A program made the position numbers and the translations under genes. This document shows, one piece after another, positions 37,583 through 49,547 of a stretch of DNA of 64,000 nt. Numbering within the stretch: position 1 is the stretch's first letter; each line of letters starts with the position of its first letter. Below the pieces are notes generated by a model. It made no database searches, was not told where the DNA came from, and worked only from the letters and a program-made list of their open reading frames with translations. The DNA comes from Candidatus Gillettellia adelgis (GTDB lineage Bacteria; Pseudomonadota; Gammaproteobacteria; Enterobacterales; Enterobacteriaceae). The stretch is from contig CP047043.1 in the NCBI GenBank assembly GCA_020541285.1, positions 372,001 to 436,000 on the forward strand, in the 5' to 3' direction.

Positions 37583-38230
37583 TTATCTAATTGACAGTAC
37601 CGTATGCAGAAATGCATTAGTTTTTCGTTCATATCCGAAGTTAGACATAGAGCCATGACCAGGAATGAAACTTATATCGTCTCCTTGCGGTAACAATTGT
37701 GTATAAATAGCATTGATCAGTGTTTGATGATTGCTGCGTGGAAAATCGCTGCGTCCAATGCTACCATTAAATAATACATCACCTACTAGTGCGATGCGTG
37801 CCTTGTGATTTATAAAGACAATATGACCTGGAGTATGCCCCGGGCAATGTAATACCTTGAGTATTATCTTTCCTATTTTTATCTCATCACCTTCTGATAA
37901 CCACTGAGTTGGAGTGAGTGGTGCACATTTTTCTAAACCAAACATTCGAGCTTGTAGTGGTAAATCACGTAACCAAAAAGTATCGTCTTTGTTGGGCCCC
38001 AAAATAGGTACTTGATAATACTCAGCGAGCTCTGCTGCAGCACCAACATGGTCAAGATGGCCATGCGTTAGAAGAATCTGAGAGAGGCGTATCTCTTGCT
38101 GACTAACTGCTCTTTTTATTTTTCTCGCATTACCACCAGGATCTACCAGGGCTGCCTGCCGGGTTTTTTCACACCAAATTAGGCTACAATTCTGATTAAA
38201 AGAAGTAACAGGAATAATATAATATTTCAT
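37583..38230 (-). CDS. ycbL: Glyoxalase II-like metallo-hydrolase YcbL/GloC
   Basis: Small type II glyoxalase that hydrolyses S-D-lactoylglutathione, and a member of the metallo-beta-lactamase fold family. 215 aa, the E. coli length. Zinc ligands are visible in [43 protein letters not shown] and FIPGHG. The start [20 protein letters not shown] is conserved. Neighbouring ycbK/ycbB and aspC of E. coli are absent, so it is now isolated. Confidence 0.95.
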   Translation of the reverse strand: MKYYIIPVTSFNQNCSLIWCEKTRQAALVDPGGNARKIKRAVSQQEIRLSQILLTHGHLDHVGAAAELAEYYQVPILGPNKDDTFWLRDLPLQARMFGLEKCAPLTPTQWLSEGDEIKIGKIILKVLHCPGHTPGHIVFINHKARIALVGDVLFNGSIGRSDFPRSNHQTLINAIYTQLLPQGDDISFIPGHGSMSNFGYERKTNAFLHTVLSIR

Positions 38231-38657
38231 AAAGCTCCAGGGATCATGTTATCGTTAGCCTTACTAAACATAAAAATATCAAGCAACAATAAGTTTTTAT
38301 ATCAAAATAATGCATATATAGTCATTATTTTGTAATATTTCAAGCTATTAGCATAGCTTTTACAATTTTTAATATATTGCTAAGTTAGATCTTTTGAAAA
38401 TAAAAAAAAGACTTTTACGATTTTATATAATCAGAATATATAATGAGCCTACTATATATGTAAATAATAAATTATTATTGTTTAGGGAATACATATTATA
38501 CCTTACGATGCGTACTAACTCGTACGAAGAGAATTATTATAGAGAATAAAGATCATTAAATCAATGAAGCTTGACAAATGGATAATCACTTGATTTTAAA
38601 TGGTATATATTTAATTTTGAAAAAGATAATTAGGTATTCATGCTATTTACAGTGATG
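38231..38657. other. Non-coding gap between ycbL and serS
   Basis: Very AT-rich; no open frame, tRNA or clear hairpin seen. The ycbL and serS-side promoter elements could not be assigned. Confidence 0.5.
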
Positions 38658-39953
38658 TTATCCGATAAATTTCACTCCTTCTCCCATATAATGAAGTAAT
38701 ACTTCAGGAATTTGAATGCGACCATCATCCTGTTGGTAGTTCTCGAGTACAGCAACTAGCGTACGCCCTACCGCTAGGCCTGAACCGTTTAGTGTATGTA
38801 CTAAACGCGGCTTTTTATTTTTCGTACTACGGCAACGTGCTTGGATACGCCGTGCTTGAAAGTCCCACATATTAGAGCAGGATGAGACCTCTCGATAGGT
38901 ATTTTGTGCCGGTAACCATACTTCAAGATCATAGGTTTTACAGGCGCCAAAGCCCATATCACCAGTGCATAGTAATATTTTACGATACGGTAGGTTCAAT
39001 AATTGTAGTACTTTTTCAGCATGTCCAGTTAATGCTTTGAGTGCCATCATTGAATCCTCAGGACGAACAATCTGTACCATTTCAACTTTATCAAATTGAT
39101 GCATACGAATCAGGCCACGAGTATCTCGACTAGAAGTTCCCGCTTCAGCTCGGAAGCATGGTGTGTGCGAAGTCATTTTTATCGGTAGAGATCCTTCATC
39201 AAGGATTTGGTTGCGTACCAGATTCGTTAGAGGTACTTCTGCGGTTGGAATTAATGCATAATTACTTCTATTAGACTCTGTGCCTAATGACTGTGTGTGA
39301 AAAAGATCTTCGCTAAACTTAGGTAATTGACCTGTGCCATATAACGTAGAATGATTGACTAAATAAGGAACACAAACTTCTATATAGCCATGTTTTTTGG
39401 TATGTAAATCTAGCATAAATTGCGACAGTGCTCGATGCATGCAAGCTATCTGCCCTTTCATTACCACAAAACGTGATCCGGTCAGCTTGACTGCTGCAGA
39501 AAAATCTAACCCCCCCGTTATTTCCCCTAGATCCACATGGTCACGTACAGTAAAATTGCATTGGCGCGGCTTACCCCAGCGACTAATTTCTTGATTTTCA
39601 CTGTTATTCTTTCCAAATGGCACAGAGTCATCCGGTAGGTTTGGTAAAGTTAACGCATAATCGCAGATTTCATTCTTTAAGATATCTAATTTAGCCTTTG
39701 TGATTTGTAACTCCTCACCTAGTTTGTTTGCTATGTCACGTAAAAGCTTTATATTTTTCCCTTGCGCTTTTACAGTACCTATAAACTTTGATTGGGAATG
39801 ACGCTTTGCTTGTAGCATTTCAGTGTTTACTTGCAAAATTTTTCGGCGTTCTTCCTGAGAACGCAGTAGATCCAGATCAAGCTTAAAACCTCGTCGAACC
39901 AGTTTAGCAAAAACTAGATCTGGTTTTTGACGTAAAAGATGGGGATCAAGCAT
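38658..39953 (-). CDS. serS: Seryl-tRNA synthetase
   Basis: Class II synthetase charging serine onto tRNA-Ser. 431 aa from ATG 39953 ([12 protein letters not shown]), preferred over an ATG two codons upstream because it matches the family start and has AGGA spaced correctly. The N-terminal coiled-coil tRNA-binding arm (about 30-105) is followed by the catalytic core. Motif 2 is around PCFRAEAG...[17 protein letters not shown], and motif 3 contains [39 protein letters not shown] is conserved. Last of the lolA-rarA-serS run, in E. coli order. tRNA-Ser(GGA) lies at 57638. Confidence 0.98.
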   Translation of the reverse strand: MLDPHLLRQKPDLVFAKLVRRGFKLDLDLLRSQEERRKILQVNTEMLQAKRHSQSKFIGTVKAQGKNIKLLRDIANKLGEELQITKAKLDILKNEICDYALTLPNLPDDSVPFGKNNSENQEISRWGKPRQCNFTVRDHVDLGEITGGLDFSAAVKLTGSRFVVMKGQIACMHRALSQFMLDLHTKKHGYIEVCVPYLVNHSTLYGTGQLPKFSEDLFHTQSLGTESNRSNYALIPTAEVPLTNLVRNQILDEGSLPIKMTSHTPCFRAEAGTSSRDTRGLIRMHQFDKVEMVQIVRPEDSMMALKALTGHAEKVLQLLNLPYRKILLCTGDMGFGACKTYDLEVWLPAQNTYREVSSCSNMWDFQARRIQARCRSTKNKKPRLVHTLNGSGLAVGRTLVAVLENYQQDDGRIQIPEVLLHYMGEGVKFIG

Positions 39954-40339
39954 ACTCATCCTGTTTTTATATTATTAAAAATGTTTTTATAATTATCTTT
40001 TTAGCAGTGGCAGATATGTTTATATCTTTAGTAAAGTGAGTGATTTACGCATGTAAATTATAAAAGTTAATATAACTCATCTTTTGTGTTGTTTTGCTTT
40101 TATATATACATGCTATAAATCACTGACACACTAATTTTATCTATAATTTGATGTTCTTAAAACTTGTAAATAAAGCAGATATATGCTCAGTGAATCTAGA
40201 GATGCGCACTGTGATGTTTTGGTGCTTCTTGCCTACTAATCAGATAAGAAGCGGAATTTTGAAATATTATAAGTATATAGAATAGATATAACCTGCCATA
40301 AAAACTCTTAATATAATGAACATTATCGAATGTGAAATG
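39954..40339. other. Non-coding gap between rarA and serS
   Basis: AT-rich. A loose inverted repeat, gcttctt / aagaagc, with a 15-base loop lies near 40224-40252. It lacks a T-run and is not called a terminator. A serS promoter is probably here, since the gap is long for co-transcription. Confidence 0.45.
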
Positions 40340-41686
40340 CTAGCGATAGCGTTTTATCTGGCTATTTTTATCCTGTTTTAATAGCCATGCAAGCTTTTTT
40401 CCAATTTTCTGTTCTAATCCACGGGGGGTCGGATAGTAATAACGAGTATTCATCATTTCAGGTGGAAAATAGCTTTCACCGGCAGCATAGGCGTAGGCTT
40501 CATCGTGAATATAACGATAATCCGCACCTAGCTTCATCATTTTCATAAGTTGGGTAGGTGCATTGCGTAGGTGTGTGGGGACATTATAATCAGGTTGTTT
40601 TCTAGCGTCATGCATTGCTAATTTTAAGGCGGTATATACCGCATTGCTTTTTGGCGCACAAGCGAGATAAATAATCGCCTGTGCAATAGCACGTTCACCT
40701 TCTTCCGGCCCGACGCGTGTAAAACAATCCCAGGCAGCGATAGCTATCTGCATGCTACGCGGATCGGCGTTTCCGATATCTTCAGAGGCAATGGCTAGTA
40801 AACGCCGCGCTACATATAGTGAGTCACCACCAGCAGTGACAATACGCGCATACCAGTAAAGGGCAGCATCTGGTGCTGAACCGCGCACTGATTTGTGTAA
40901 TGCAGAAATCATGTCATAATAGCAATCGCCTTTATTGTCGAAACGTATATGGGGCTCATCTAGTACATCTGTTAGTAACTTTGTTGTCAATACTCTAATG
41001 CCTTGTAAATTTGCTTCTGCCACATCAGCCATCATTTCTAAGTTGCATAGAGCTTGCCGTGCATCGCCTTTTACCCATTCTGACAATAGAGAGCGAGTTT
41101 CTTCTGGTAATTCAATATTCTGACCACCTAAACCACGTTGTTTGTCATTGATTGCTTGATCTAATATTTGTTTGATGTCTTCAATAGTTAATCTCTTTAG
41201 TAGATAAATGTGTGTACGCGATAATAACGCCGATTGGAGTGCAAACGAGGGGTTTTCAGTAGTCACACCAAGAAAGGTGATAGTACCGTCTTCAATATAT
41301 GGTAGAAAAATATACTGTTGGCTTTTGTTAAGCCGGTGCACTTCATCAACATATAGAATTGTTCGATAGCCACTAGTTTGATTTTTTTGTGCACGCTCAA
41401 TTGCTTCTCGAATCGCTTTAACACTGCAAGTAAGAGCAGAAATTTTCTCGAAATATGCATGGCTATAATTGCCAATTAACTCCGCCAAGGTTGTTTTTCC
41501 AATACCAGGTGGCCCCCACAAAATCATCGAGTGCAACTTTCCACCTTCAATAGAGCACATCAGCGGCTTGCCGGCGCTCAGCAGATGTTGTTGCCCTATA
41601 TACTGTGCTAGTGTAGTCGGCCTCATACGTATGGCTAATGGCAGATGAAACACATTTTTGGAAGAATTAAGCGATAAGTTATTCAT
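40340..41686 (-). CDS. rarA: Replication-associated recombination AAA+ ATPase RarA
   Basis: RarA (MgsA) acts at stalled replication forks. 448 aa from ATG 41686 against 447 in E. coli. The frame opens four codons earlier with GTG, overlapping the lolA stop, but MNNLSLNSS matches the family start. Walker A is [15 protein letters not shown] and Walker [10 protein letters not shown]. Sensor region [16 protein letters not shown] and C-terminal NAPTQLMK and [10 protein letters not shown] are conserved. Walker A carries Ile where the E. coli enzyme has Thr. It follows lolA with a 9-base gap. Confidence 0.97.
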   Translation of the reverse strand: MNNLSLNSSKNVFHLPLAIRMRPTTLAQYIGQQHLLSAGKPLMCSIEGGKLHSMILWGPPGIGKTTLAELIGNYSHAYFEKISALTCSVKAIREAIERAQKNQTSGYRTILYVDEVHRLNKSQQYIFLPYIEDGTITFLGVTTENPSFALQSALLSRTHIYLLKRLTIEDIKQILDQAINDKQRGLGGQNIELPEETRSLLSEWVKGDARQALCNLEMMADVAEANLQGIRVLTTKLLTDVLDEPHIRFDNKGDCYYDMISALHKSVRGSAPDAALYWYARIVTAGGDSLYVARRLLAIASEDIGNADPRSMQIAIAAWDCFTRVGPEEGERAIAQAIIYLACAPKSNAVYTALKLAMHDARKQPDYNVPTHLRNAPTQLMKMMKLGADYRYIHDEAYAYAAGESYFPPEMMNTRYYYPTPRGLEQKIGKKLAWLLKQDKNSQIKRYR

Positions 41687-41694
41687 CGAATGTC

Positions 41695-42306
41695 TCACTT
41701 TCTCTGATCATCTAATGTTACCCCTTGTGGAGGAGTAAATATGAATTTTGTAAGACCTCCAGAAATATCATGTTGGTTTTTTAGTATATATTTGTTGCAT
41801 TGTCCGTCTTGTTCTACCGTCACCAGATTTCGAATAGTGCCGTATTTGCTTACATTAATGATGAATTGTTTAAGATTAGTATGTCTAGATTTTGGAGTTA
41901 GCTGAAAATTATCACCTTGTTGTGTCACTTGATATTGATTCCATTCATTGGAATTGTAACGAAGTATAAGTATAAACGGTGTGTTATTAACGGAATCTTT
42001 AAGCCAACTTGCTGTTACCTGTGCAATATATGGATTATAGAACCATAGCGTTTGACCATCAGAGATTAGCATATTATTATCCGGTGATATCATATGCCAG
42101 TTAAATAGATTTGGGCGTTTTGCCCACAACTCTCCTTCTCCTTGTTGTACTGTAATTCCATCACTGTTCGTGATTGTCTGAGAAAAGCGCGCATAAAAAC
42201 TATCTAATTTGGTTAGACGATATTGCAAATCTTGCTTAGCACCAGCTAACACAGAGATCGAAGTAAGTCCAAAGAGTATACAAAATTCTATTAATAGTTT
42301 TTTCAT
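41695..42306 (-). CDS. lolA: Outer-membrane lipoprotein carrier protein LolA
   Basis: Periplasmic chaperone that ferries lipoproteins from LolCDE to LolB. 203 aa, the E. coli length. It has an N-terminal signal peptide ([20 protein letters not shown], cleavage probably after AGA). [36 protein letters not shown] and the ending FTFTPPQGV-like [16 protein letters not shown] are family marks. MltC in this window is a presumed client. The upstream ftsK appears dead. Confidence 0.97.
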   Translation of the reverse strand: MKKLLIEFCILFGLTSISVLAGAKQDLQYRLTKLDSFYARFSQTITNSDGITVQQGEGELWAKRPNLFNWHMISPDNNMLISDGQTLWFYNPYIAQVTASWLKDSVNNTPFILILRYNSNEWNQYQVTQQGDNFQLTPKSRHTNLKQFIINVSKYGTIRNLVTVEQDGQCNKYILKNQHDISGGLTKFIFTPPQGVTLDDQRK

Positions 42307-42469
42307 TATCTCAAATATCTTATAAAATTAATTAATTATAAAGCGGTCTATTTTGACCTGATATAGAATTCCACCTAATTATTCATAGAATAGTCGTCAT
42401 AACACCTTTATATTTGGTCTTTATTATACCAAGAAGTTTAATGCCAATATAGTCTTGTTATAATAGTAA

Positions 42470-42590
42470 GCTATGGCTTATTCACCTTCTTTCATGAAAC
42501 TAGTTGCAAGACTTGCATTATACCAATGTTCATTTGGAGATTAATATAGTAGAGTATACGATAGATAGAGATGCAGAATATTAATATCTG
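42470..42590 (-). pseudogene. ftsK: Probable ftsK relic (C-terminal fragment)
   Basis: ftsK precedes lolA in E. coli. On the minus strand RILYYINLQMNIG is followed, after a one-base shift, by YNASLATSFMKEGE. This aligns with the FtsK gamma-domain end SISGVQRQFRIG then YNRAARIIEQMEAQG. Both stops and shifts are present. Matched residues are few, so position carries much of the argument. The rest of the roughly 4-kb gene was not traced. Confidence 0.5.
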
Positions 42591-45289
42591 GCGCTATATA
42601 AAATGTAAAATAACTAATTATTAGTTCGATTAAAATACTTATAATGTAATGATAAGCTATTAATCAATTAATGTATCTTGTTGCTGCATGCTGTACATGG
42701 TATGATGTTTTCTAGCACTTATTTACATTAATCGCTATATGCTTATGTGCTTTCTGTTGTTCTTAAACTAACCGAGTATGATTATTTCTGAATGGCATAT
42801 GTTCCATCAGAAAGTGAGTCGTTACTTTAATTACATAAGATATAAAACCATATAGTAAATGATTGTGCTACTGAATAATTTTGAATTTTACGGATGTTGT
42901 TACACCGCTTTAGGTGAGAATGATTGAGGAGAGTGAAGAACGATATGTACCTTGCGTGCTCATTATTCTTGTTATGACTTCGATATATAAATGGGTAGTG
43001 CAATTATTTTAAATGTTGTAAGTTGACTACCTCTTAACCAAGTCTAAAAGATGTATTTAGAAATGCTTGCATAGAAATTGATATAGTTTTATCAGTACAA
43101 TGCTTGTTACTATTAAGAGATAAGCTGTGCCGCATTAGTTCTTTTATAGTTGCTCTAAAACTTTGGCAGTTCCTGGTAAGATTTTAAGTGTATATCACTA
43201 GAGATGTTTATTTATCGTAGATGTTTCTTATACTCTGAATTCAGGTTTGTCTTAGGTATGAGAGTGTTATTAGTCTCATAAGATTCTGCACGTCAAAATA
43301 GCTAGAGATAAACCAACAATATTTAATTCTATATCACTTGTTTTTTCAGAGATGCTTGAGCACCGATAACCGATAATTAATGTTACTACGACTGAGATAT
43401 AAAACATTACCAGTATAATATCGATTAAGTTAATTTAAAGCAGTACGGTATTACTTAAGAAACTCCTAATAATACTATCAGGACTAGTGTTATAAAATTA
43501 ACAACGTTTATTACTGTTAGGTTGTAGAAAATGAATAATTTTATTAGTGTATTAATAATTCGTAATAAACACGAAAATAGTAGCAAGACTTGCTATGTTC
43601 ATTTTAGCAATGAGCTGATTTTAGCATAAAACTTATATAGCTGATATTATCAAAGCTAAGATTCTCTTGTAATAAATAAAAGTATATGCACTATTCACGT
43701 CTTGACATTGCTATCATTGTTTCGAATCATTTATGCCTGTGGTATCTAACCCGCGTAGATCAAAGCGCTGAAAGCTGACAAGTTTTATTACAAGATAAAC
43801 AGAAAATTGTTATTCGGATTTGCACGGATTATAGTCACTGTTTTACGCGCGGGTCTTGTAAGAAAGCGCCGTATCTTTTGTATATTTTGGTTTTATAAAA
43901 CCTTATCATGTCTTTAAAACGAATCTAGCATTAACGCTGAGGTATTTTATAAGTATAAACATCGCATAAATAATAAAGTGTAACTAATACATTAAGTGTT
44001 GTATCTTTCTGTATAGTATTATTAAATATTTTTTAACTACTTACGTACCTTAGAGAGATATAAGACTACATATTGTAGTGAACATCATAGTGTTTATCTA
44101 ATATTTTTGAGTAAAAGAAATACCCTCTGATAGAAGTTGTTATCAAACTTTGAAAATCATAGGACAGGAAAAAATCTCCTGATTTTTTGAATTTCATTTT
44201 TTAAAGTATTGAAAAGATATCCAGAAGTTTATCGTTTAATATGATTGAAAAAAGTCAGGAGGATACATCTAAATCATACCACACTACAAATTATGTACTA
44301 TGATGATGGGGTAAAAGCCATTATAATCAAGTAAAACGTCTCCTGTGTTCTCTCTGCAATCTTCAGTATGACCTATACGTTTACAAAATTCTACGTTTAA
44401 AATACAATTATCCTACTGTAACTAAGTCGGCGTATTATATAACGTAAGTATTATTGCAATTATTGTTCGAATCACTTATAATTCCATTGCTATATCCTTA
44501 TAAATTTTAGTATTCTATGAATAAATGTTAATTTGTAGAACTTTAAGTAAAGTTTAGAATGTCTATATTTTTTGCAACTGGAACGTATATCTTAGTATTT
44601 TATGAAGATCCGAGAGTCTTATTAAATCATTACCTCCTGCATGATTATTTTGTTGTTGTTAAGTAATAATAAAAAACTAGTTCAATGAAAATACAGAATT
44701 TCTCGCGTTGTTATTAAATTACAACGGTATTTCTATACTATAGAACGCAGCAATTATGACGATAGAATACAGTAATCATAATGAATATTATGAGAAATTT
44801 TAATTGTTCTATTCTAACTTATTAGTAAGATAAATAGCGATTCTCGCACATATTGCATAGATATTTAATGCACTAGAGATAGATGATAATGTACCTAAAA
44901 GCTTTTATATAAAGTGGCGTATCATATAATATTTTTGGTTGTATTAGGCGAGAACAAGTGCATAAAAATTGTTTGTCATGGTCAGTTGGATCGATTAGTA
45001 TGTTAGTAATATTAAACTATCTATAATAGATAGCCACATAACATCAGGAGTTAGTGTTTTGCTATCCATAAAGCATTTCATGATACGATGCTTGATAAAT
45101 TTCAAGAGGTCGTAGGTTTGTAACAAACTGACTCTGTAGGTCTTTTGTTAGATATTCGATAATATCTTAAATATTTTAGTGTTACGTTGAATCTAATATA
45201 ACAGCACACATAATTTAAACCAAAATATTTATTGTATTATCATTCCTAACGTTTATTCTAAAAGGTCAAGGTCTATTATTTTATCGAGA
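42591..45289. other. Eroded gap between ftsK and nlpI relics
   Basis: No intact gene. It probably contains the body of ftsK (minus) and the start of nlpI, possibly pnp (plus), by synteny. These were not verified. A repeated aaaaaatctcctgatttttt / gaaaaaagtcaggaggat pair occurs near 44170-44265 in opposite orientation. Confidence 0.4.
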
Positions 45290-45365
45290 TAATTCACAAA
45301 AATACTGGTTATTATTGTGGATTTTATTATTTAAAAGAATACTTAAGCCCAAGAAGGACGTAGTA
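45290..45365 (+). pseudogene. nlpI: Probable nlpI relic
   Basis: nlpI stands immediately before deaD in E. coli. Here NTGYYCGFYYLKEYL is readable and aligns with the TPR segment ETNFYLGKYYLSLGDL of the lipoprotein NlpI. Its distance to the deaD start (about 600 bp) fits the remaining C-terminal part plus spacer. Only one segment was matched, so this is moderate evidence. No signal peptide or intact frame remains. Confidence 0.5.
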
Positions 45366-45974
45366 GTACTTAATCAGAATTATAGAAGAAATAACACTAG
45401 AAATAGGGTAAAATATCGTAAATATTGACTAGCAACATTAACGGTTTTTGTAATGGGAAGTATTGTAAAGTCATAACAAATCACACTGCGATCGATAAAA
45501 ATTATCGTAACACTAAGAGTGATTTCAGATAAAAGTTATCTACATGCGGAATATAGAATAGTGGTTATGGCAATATTTTAGTGAAAGTGTATTGATAACT
45601 ACCTAAGTACGTTTAGCATTATTATGCATTTTAGAATCAATGTGTTTAAGCTAAGTATAAAACAACAAATCGGCATTGGAGCAGAAGTAGCTAATAAATA
45701 CGCTTACCTAATCGATTTTTCAGTTTTGAATTAGTAATCTAGCGGTGCTATAAAAACTTAATTTTCTGTGTTATAAGCATTAAGGGAGAGCATTGAATAC
45801 TCCAGATTTTTGAAATATCTTTACATTAATTGTTACACTGGTGTAATCGCATGTAAGGTCAACTTTTGTATCCTATAAACTAATTTAAGCCGGTTCACAC
45901 TTCTAATGAAAATGACTAAAATTTTCGCGACAAGTTATGTAGACTGGCTGCGATGATTCATAAGGAATGTGTAA

Positions 45975-47804
45975 ATGACTACCGAGTTTAAAACTTCTTT
46001 TACTGACCTTGGGCTATCTGCTCCCATTATTTCCGCCCTCAGTGATTTAGGCTATAAAAAACCATCAGCTATCCAAGCTGCGTGTATTCCGTATCTGTTA
46101 AATGGCCGTGATGTGCTAGGAATGGCACAAACTGGCAGTGGTAAAACTGCAGCATTCTCATTGCCGTTATTACATAATCTTCAGGTGAATTTGAAGGCAC
46201 CGCAGATTTTAGTACTAGCACCAACCCGAGAACTAGCGGTGCAGGTTGCGGGAGCCATTACCGATTTCTCAAAACATATACATGGCGTCAAGGTTGTAGC
46301 ATTATATGGTGGTCAACGTTATGATGTACAGTTGCATGCTTTATATCAGGGACCACAAATTGTGGTAGGTACACCAGGTCGTTTATTAGATCATCTGAAA
46401 CGCGGCACTTTAAATCTTGCTAATCTTACGGGCCTAGTATTAGATGAAGCGGATGAAATGCTACGTATGGGTTTTATCGAGGATGTAGAAACGATTATGC
46501 TAGAAATTCCACCTGGCCATCAAAGCGCACTATTCTCCGCCACTATGCCAGAAGCTATCCGGCGCATTACTCGGCGTTTTATGAAAAATCCTCAGGAAGT
46601 ACGCATTCAATCTAATATCACTACACGTCCGGATATTAGTCAAGGATGCTGGATCGTAAATGGCATTCGTAAAAACGAAGCACTAATTCGCTTCCTAGAA
46701 GCCAGAGACTTTGATGCTGCAATTGTTTTTGTACGTACTAAAAATGCAACGATAGAAGTTGCTGAAGCACTAGAACGCAGTGGTTATAGCGGTGCTGCAC
46801 TAAACGGTGACATGAATCAGGCATTACGTGAAAAAACTCTGGAGCGCTTAAAAGATAGTCGTTTGGATATCTTGATCGCTACCGACGTTGCGGCTCGTGG
46901 TCTAGATGTCGAACGTATTAGTTTAGTAATAAACTACGACATCCCTATGGACTCTGAGTCTTATATTCACCGAATTGGTCGAACTGGCCGCGCGGGTCGT
47001 GCAGGCCGTGCATTGGTATTTGTTGAAAACCGCGAACGTCGCCTACTACGTAACATAGAACGCACTATGAAAATGACTATCCCAGAAATAGCCCTGCCTA
47101 GTATAGAATTATTGGGTGCGCGTCGTTTAACTAAATTCGCCACTAAAGTTCAAAAACACTTAGAAAGCAACGACCTAGATATGTACCGTGCATTACTGGC
47201 TAAACTACAGCCTGCAGAAGAGTTAGATATGGAAACTTTAGCAGCGGCATTACTTAGGATTGCTCAAGGTGAACGTCTGCTTATTCTGCCGCCGGACCCT
47301 ATATTTAAGGGGCGTCCATATCGTGATTGCAATGATCGTGATGATAATAGCAATGACCGACGTCGAAATACACGTTCAGACAACCGTGACAGTGATCGGT
47401 TGCGTCGTAAATCTCGCGTCGTGGGTGATATGCAGCTATACCGAATTGAAGTAGGTCGAGATAACGGAGTAGAAGTGCGTCATATCGTTGGTGCTATTGC
47501 TAATGAAGGTGATATTAATAGTCGTTATATTGGTAATATTAAACGATTTGCTTCTTATTCTACTGTTGAGCTATCAAAAACTATATCGAGTGAGATGTTG
47601 CATCGGTTAACTCGTACTCGTATCCTTAATAAACCAATGAATATACAACTTGTAAGTGATGAAAAATCAGTTGAACGCCGTGGCTATAAACGTCCATTTA
47701 TAAATGAACGTCGTGAAAATGTGTCTCATCGCTTTGCTACTAGCGATTGTCGTGGTAATCGCTTTAATCGTGAAGGAAAACCAACATCACATCTTGATAG
47801 CTAA
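45975..47804 (+). CDS. deaD: ATP-dependent RNA helicase DeaD (CsdA)
   Basis: DEAD-box helicase for 50S assembly and mRNA turnover at low temperature. 609 aa against 629 in E. coli. Motifs in order: the Q-motif region ([13 protein letters not shown]), [11 protein letters not shown] (I), PTRELAVQV (Ia), GTPGRLLDH (Ib), LDEADEML (II), FSATMP (III), [11 protein letters not shown] (V) and HRIGRTGR (VI). A DbpA-type RNA-binding domain (about 480-555, [20 protein letters not shown]) follows, then a short basic tail. Upstream nlpI is a relic, so it now needs its own promoter. Confidence 0.97.
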   Translation: MTTEFKTSFTDLGLSAPIISALSDLGYKKPSAIQAACIPYLLNGRDVLGMAQTGSGKTAAFSLPLLHNLQVNLKAPQILVLAPTRELAVQVAGAITDFSKHIHGVKVVALYGGQRYDVQLHALYQGPQIVVGTPGRLLDHLKRGTLNLANLTGLVLDEADEMLRMGFIEDVETIMLEIPPGHQSALFSATMPEAIRRITRRFMKNPQEVRIQSNITTRPDISQGCWIVNGIRKNEALIRFLEARDFDAAIVFVRTKNATIEVAEALERSGYSGAALNGDMNQALREKTLERLKDSRLDILIATDVAARGLDVERISLVINYDIPMDSESYIHRIGRTGRAGRAGRALVFVENRERRLLRNIERTMKMTIPEIALPSIELLGARRLTKFATKVQKHLESNDLDMYRALLAKLQPAEELDMETLAAALLRIAQGERLLILPPDPIFKGRPYRDCNDRDDNSNDRRRNTRSDNRDSDRLRRKSRVVGDMQLYRIEVGRDNGVEVRHIVGAIANEGDINSRYIGNIKRFASYSTVELSKTISSEMLHRLTRTRILNKPMNIQLVSDEKSVERRGYKRPFINERRENVSHRFATSDCRGNRFNREGKPTSHLDS

Positions 47805-49547
47805 ATAGATGTAACGTTGCACTATCAATTTTGTGACGTATAATCTTTCATATGACTGCTGATGTTCTACTATACATCAAGTGATCTTTTAAGATAGTTG
47901 ATGTTGTTTTAATTATGCTTAAAAACTAGAGTTTTAATTCCTTAATAAGACGGATACTACAAAAATGAGAAACTTAGAAATATATCACTGTAAATGAATA
48001 AAATGGAAGTTTTCAAAGGTATCAACTGACACCAATAAGTATTCTATATCAAGAATATCTCAGTTATCTCTAGCATAAGTTCTGTAAGACTAATAAATCT
48101 TATAATTGCTGTTCATTTTATGGCTCAGTATAAGTGCTATTGAAATTAGTTGCTAATCTATATTTTTATTATAATCTGATTGTGCTTTGATGTAGATCAA
48201 CATTAAAATTGATATACATATTCACAATGTATTGTGCGAAATATCGACGTTGGATGACGTGAGTGACAGCAATATTATAGTAGTAACCATTGCAATGTTA
48301 CTAAATAGTATTGCTTCATTAATAATGTTCATCTTAATACGTAGAAATAGAAGCAAACTATTAGGTATTAAAGGTAAACCTCGTGAACAAGGGTAAGGAG
48401 GAGGATAACCAAGTTGGTGTTCACTGTATGCAAAAGAGTAAACTAGTGTAAATAGTTTTAGCATATTTATAATGTGCTTGTTATTTCTAAATAAACTAGA
48501 ATTTAAAAAACAAAAACTTATAAGTATAACACTAATGTTCTTTAAAATACTATTATAGTATGTTAATACTAACAACATCATACTAAAATTTATTCAAAAT
48601 GCAACCTGATTTCTTTTAGAAATCTTGATGAGTCAGAATATCTCTTTTCTTGATTACATCCTCATTACATCCTTCAGGCAACACAATATATATTACACAC
48701 GTTTAACTGACATCTCAACAAAACAAAGAATTTCTGATTTTAATATGTGATGTGGTAATTTATTTAAATTTCCGCTCTTACAGTTAGTCACTGGCATTAA
48801 TGCATCTCTTTGTCATTAGCTAACCAAGAAATGATTTTTCTTGATTATGTGAGATAAATTACGATAAACACGATACTGGCAGTTCTAACGTAATTACTAT
48901 TAGCATTTTAGTTTTACGCAATTGTATTACGTGATGTACTTTATATCTAGTATACAAATTCGACAATGTTATTATCAGTAACGACTACATAAAATGTTAT
49001 ATTAGCTACAATGATATCAATAAGTATTGCGCTCTAAACTTATTAACCCATGAAAGTCGCTAAAATAAATGTAACGGTAAGAACATAAAGATCTTTTAGG
49101 ACATAACATGAATTTTAAAAAAAGCCTTCGCTTGTTTATCATTCTATGTAATCTGTGCAAGTTTATAGTCATCCCAAAATAAGCTTCCTCTACTATTTAA
49201 GTAAATACTTCTAGTTTATAGATCCATAATAAAATAGCTTACATTTATAATTTAGTGGTTATTGAATAAACTAACTGTTAAGTAAAGAGTAGTTTTAGAT
49301 ACCTTCGAGTGTATAATCAATAACAAAATGCCAATATTGTTAGATTAGCGATAAAATTTATAGCGAGATAATATATTAAGTGCAGTGGGGCTATTTTAGT
49401 CTTTTACTTTAAATAGTTCGCTAAATCCACAAACATAGAGTAATGCGATGTTTCAGCAAAACATCATATAAACAAGGGATCAAGGCAAAACGCAAGGAAT
49501 TATCTTGATGTTTGAGTATTATAAATGTTATATAAATGCTATAGACA
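47805..49547. other. Eroded gap between deaD and typA
   Basis: Mostly without signal. The 119-codon minus frame at 48222-48581 is very hydrophobic and lies opposite a more gene-like plus-strand stretch (next entry), so it is treated as a shadow. No terminator for deaD or typA is evident. Confidence 0.45.
48259..48396 (+). other. 45-codon frame, possible membrane-protein relic
   Basis: From GTG 48259 the plus strand encodes a hydrophobic segment (about residues 5-27) followed by basic RRNRSKLLGIKGKPREQG and a stop. This is the composition of a single-span membrane protein or the start of a larger one. The stop is followed by GGAGGAGGATAA, either a strong ribosome-binding site or further coding sequence in which TAT/TAC codons became TAA. 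I could not identify a family. Confidence 0.25.

Noticed and set aside
44170-44265. Opposed tctcctgatttttt / aaaaagtcaggagga segments as a terminator or IS end
   Set aside because: The arms are imperfect and about 80 bases apart, with no linked gene; likely coincidence.
48222-48581. 119-codon minus-strand frame
   Set aside because: Hydrophobic and low-complexity, with no motif or ribosome-binding site. The opposite strand carries the more gene-like signal.
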